The translations under genes and the position numbers were made by a program. Of a DNA stretch of 6,123 nucleotides, positions 5,264-6,123 are shown in pieces. The DNA is from an uncultured Collinsella sp. (GTDB lineage Bacteria; Actinomycetota; Coriobacteriia; Coriobacteriales; Coriobacteriaceae), in the NCBI GenBank assembly GCA_900550355.1, contig URRT01000109.1:1-6123 (forward strand), in the 5' to 3' direction. The notes under the pieces are model-generated. The model searched no databases and was not told where the DNA came from. It worked only from the letters and a program-made list of their open reading frames with translations. Numbering within the stretch: position 1 is the first letter of the stretch; every line of letters begins with the position of its first letter.

Positions 5264-5578
5264 ATGGATTTGGGTATTTCCACCAACCCCACGCCGGAGA
5301 CCTACACCATTAAGGTAACCGGCGAGATCGATATCTCTAACGCCGATAGCCTGCGCAATGCCATCGACCTGGCGCTCGAGCAGCCCACTGAGGCCGTTGA
5401 GCTCGATTTTGCCCAGGTGAGCTACATCGACTCGACGGGCATTGGCGTGCTCGTGGGCGCCGCGCACCACGCGGTCGACCACGGCAAGCGCTTTAGATGC
5501 ACCAATGTGCAGCCCCCGGTGATGCGCGTGGTTCAGCTGTTGGGTGTCGACCAGGAGATTTCGATCACCGCTGCATAA
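5264..5578 (+). CDS. Single-domain STAS protein, anti-sigma factor antagonist type
   Basis: This 104-residue cytoplasmic protein is one STAS domain, similar in size to SpoIIAA and RsbV (about 110-116). Such proteins bind anti-sigma kinases or other partners and are switched off by phosphorylation of one serine. The family signature is present: FAQVSYIDSTGIGVLVGA, with D56 and the phosphorylatable S57, placed close to S58 of SpoIIAA. VTGEIDISNADSLR at 18-31 is the usual first strand-turn-helix. The start is fixed by AAAGGAG (5250-5256), seven bases upstream. No anti-sigma kinase, phosphatase or sigma factor lies next to it, so it is an orphan here and its target is unknown. Transcription may come from the aminotransferase gene 66 bp upstream or from a weak TACTAT box at 5227-5232. 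Confidence 0.9.
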   Translation: MDLGISTNPTPETYTIKVTGEIDISNADSLRNAIDLALEQPTEAVELDFAQVSYIDSTGIGVLVGAAHHAVDHGKRFRCTNVQPPVMRVVQLLGVDQEISITAA

Positions 5579-5622
5579 TCTTTGCCCCCAAAAGGGCATG
5601 CCGTTTGGCATATGTTTGTGAT

Positions 5623-5650
5623 GCGCTCGGACGTTTTGGCGTCCGGGCGC
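5623..5650 (+). promoter_or_regulatory. Strong hairpin abutting the tat -10 box
   Basis: GCGCTCGGACG (5623-5633) pairs with CGTCCGGGCGC (5640-5650) over 11 bp with one G-U wobble and a TTTTGG loop. No T-run follows; the next base begins TATACT. It may help end the STAS transcript, but it also fills the -35/spacer region of the tat promoter, so as a DNA dyad it could be an operator. Confidence 0.55.
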
Positions 5651-5656
5651 TATACT
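5651..5656 (+). promoter_or_regulatory. -10 element of the tat gene
   Basis: TATACT lies 76 bases before the GTG start. The following bases match the aminotransferase promoter: both read CTATACTT, four variable bases, then GAAT, and both carry ACGTT starting 20 bases upstream of the TATACT. A consensus -35 is absent. The expected transcript would have a leader of about 70 bases. Confidence 0.5.
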
Positions 5657-5698
5657 TGACCGAATGAATAGACGAGTTCCGGCCGAATGGCGCGGTGC

Positions 5699-5726
5699 GG
5701 GCTCGACTCACATCGAGCCTTGGAGG
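5699..5726 (+). promoter_or_regulatory. Leader hairpin and Shine-Dalgarno deciding the tat GTG start
   Basis: GGCTCGA (5700-5706) pairs perfectly with TCGAGCC (5713-5719), extendable by a G-U pair (5699-5720). TGGAGG (5721-5726) follows at once and is five bases before GTG 5732. An ATG at 5728 is only one base from GGAGG and leads to an eight-codon frame, so GTG 5732 is the sensible start. The hairpin may position or stabilise the ribosome-binding site. Confidence 0.6.
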
Positions 5727-5731
5727 TATGT

Positions 5732-6123
5732 GTGTTTGGTATTGGAGAGGGTGAGCTCGCGATCATCGTGGTCTTCGGCTTTTTGCTGTTTGGCCCGGAT
5801 AAGCTCCCGCAGATGGGCCGTACGATCGGCCGTGCCATCCGTCAGTTCCGCGAGACGCAGGAAAAGATGACGGCCGTTGTTCAGTCCGAGATCATCGACC
5901 CGGTAAGCGAGGCCGCGTCGGCCCCGGTCAAGCCCAAGAAGGCTGCCGTCGATGATGATTCCGATGCGGACGAGGATGCCGTCGAGACGGCTGCGCCCGC
6001 AAAGAAGGAGACCTTTGCCGAGCGCCGTGCCCGCCTTGCCGCCGAGAAGGCCGCAAGCGAGGGTGCCACCGAGGGCGAAGGCGCTGCTGATGAGGCCGAG
6101 CCCGCCCAGGCCGAGCCTGCCGC
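5732..6123 (+). CDS. TatA/TatB-family twin-arginine translocase subunit (3' end outside window)
   Basis: At least 130 residues are encoded and the frame is open at the right edge. The protein should be a single-pass membrane subunit of the Tat pathway, which exports folded proteins bearing RR signal peptides. Residues 1-22 (start FGIGEGELAIIVV) form the short transmembrane helix. FGPDKLPQMG is the hinge, and TIGRAIRQFRETQEKM is the amphipathic helix at about 32-47. A long, probably disordered tail rich in Ala, Glu, Asp and Lys follows. Glutamate at position 8 is a TatB-like feature (E. coli TatA has Q8), while FGxxKLP is TatA-like, so I do not choose between them. The GTG start is chosen because it has GGAGG five bases upstream and gives the canonical FGIG start. 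It has its own -10 box, and a tatC partner might lie downstream, outside this view. Confidence 0.9.
   Translation, partial: MFGIGEGELAIIVVFGFLLFGPDKLPQMGRTIGRAIRQFRETQEKMTAVVQSEIIDPVSEAASAPVKPKKAAVDDDSDADEDAVETAAPAKKETFAERRARLAAEKAASEGATEGEGAADEAEPAQAEPA

Noticed and set aside
5583..5611. Two overlapping short hairpins after the STAS stop (TGCCC/GGGCA and ATGCC/GGCAT)
   Set aside because: Each has only five base pairs, they share a base and so compete, and there is no real T-run; too weak to call a terminator or switch.
5728..5754. ATG with an eight-codon frame overlapping the tat GTG start, as a possible leader peptide
   Set aside because: Only one base separates GGAGG from this ATG, too close for efficient initiation; GTG at 5732 has proper spacing.
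5664..5870. 68-codon frame starting near the predicted tat transcription start
   Set aside because: Overlaps the tat gene out of frame, has no Shine-Dalgarno and lacks domain features. A leaderless gene cannot be excluded but is unlikely.

Overview
This window reads as a chromosomal housekeeping segment from a high-GC member of the Coriobacteriia, most like Collinsella. That placement is inferred from overall familiarity: GC-rich third positions, a family II (DHH) pyrophosphatase in an actinobacterium, a subgroup Ic aspartate aminotransferase and a ROK glucokinase. No rRNA or marker gene is present to prove it. I see no transposase, phage gene, CRISPR array, tRNA or rRNA.

Layout, left to right. 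The 3' end of a ROK-family glucokinase runs off the left edge (1-438). A 168-bp gap follows with short GGTGCAA-type repeats in both orientations (441-490). ppaC, manganese-dependent inorganic pyrophosphatase (607-1530), ends at a strong intrinsic terminator. A 267-bp gap leads to nhaA, a Na+/H+ antiporter (1798-3156). A second complete intrinsic terminator (1729-1764) lies only 33 bases before the nhaA start codon, which suggests attenuation. Between nhaA and a convergent small gene lies a 332-bp gene-free stretch (3157-3488). It holds three strong hairpins and a visibly AT-rich core (about 38% GC counted over 3301-3480), bounded by inverted copies of a 15-bp motif. The small minus-strand gene (3489-3743) encodes an unrecognised 84-residue acidic protein and has an excellent Shine-Dalgarno sequence. 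Divergent from it is a PLP-dependent aspartate aminotransferase (3893-5197). A single-domain STAS protein of the anti-anti-sigma type follows (5264-5578). A TatA/TatB-family translocase subunit starts at a GTG codon (5732) and runs off the right edge.

The genes do not form one pathway. Each is probably its own transcription unit, or at most a pair (aminotransferase plus STAS), as shown by separate terminators and -10 elements. Shared themes are energy and phosphate metabolism (glucokinase, pyrophosphatase), ion homeostasis (NhaA), nitrogen metabolism (aminotransferase), a partner-switch regulator (STAS) and protein export (Tat).

I found no convincing new multi-gene system. The most interesting signals are non-coding: the terminator inside the nhaA leader, the AT-rich island bounded by inverted repeats, the repeats after the glucokinase gene, and the dyads and hairpins placed on promoter and ribosome-binding elements of the aminotransferase, STAS and Tat genes.
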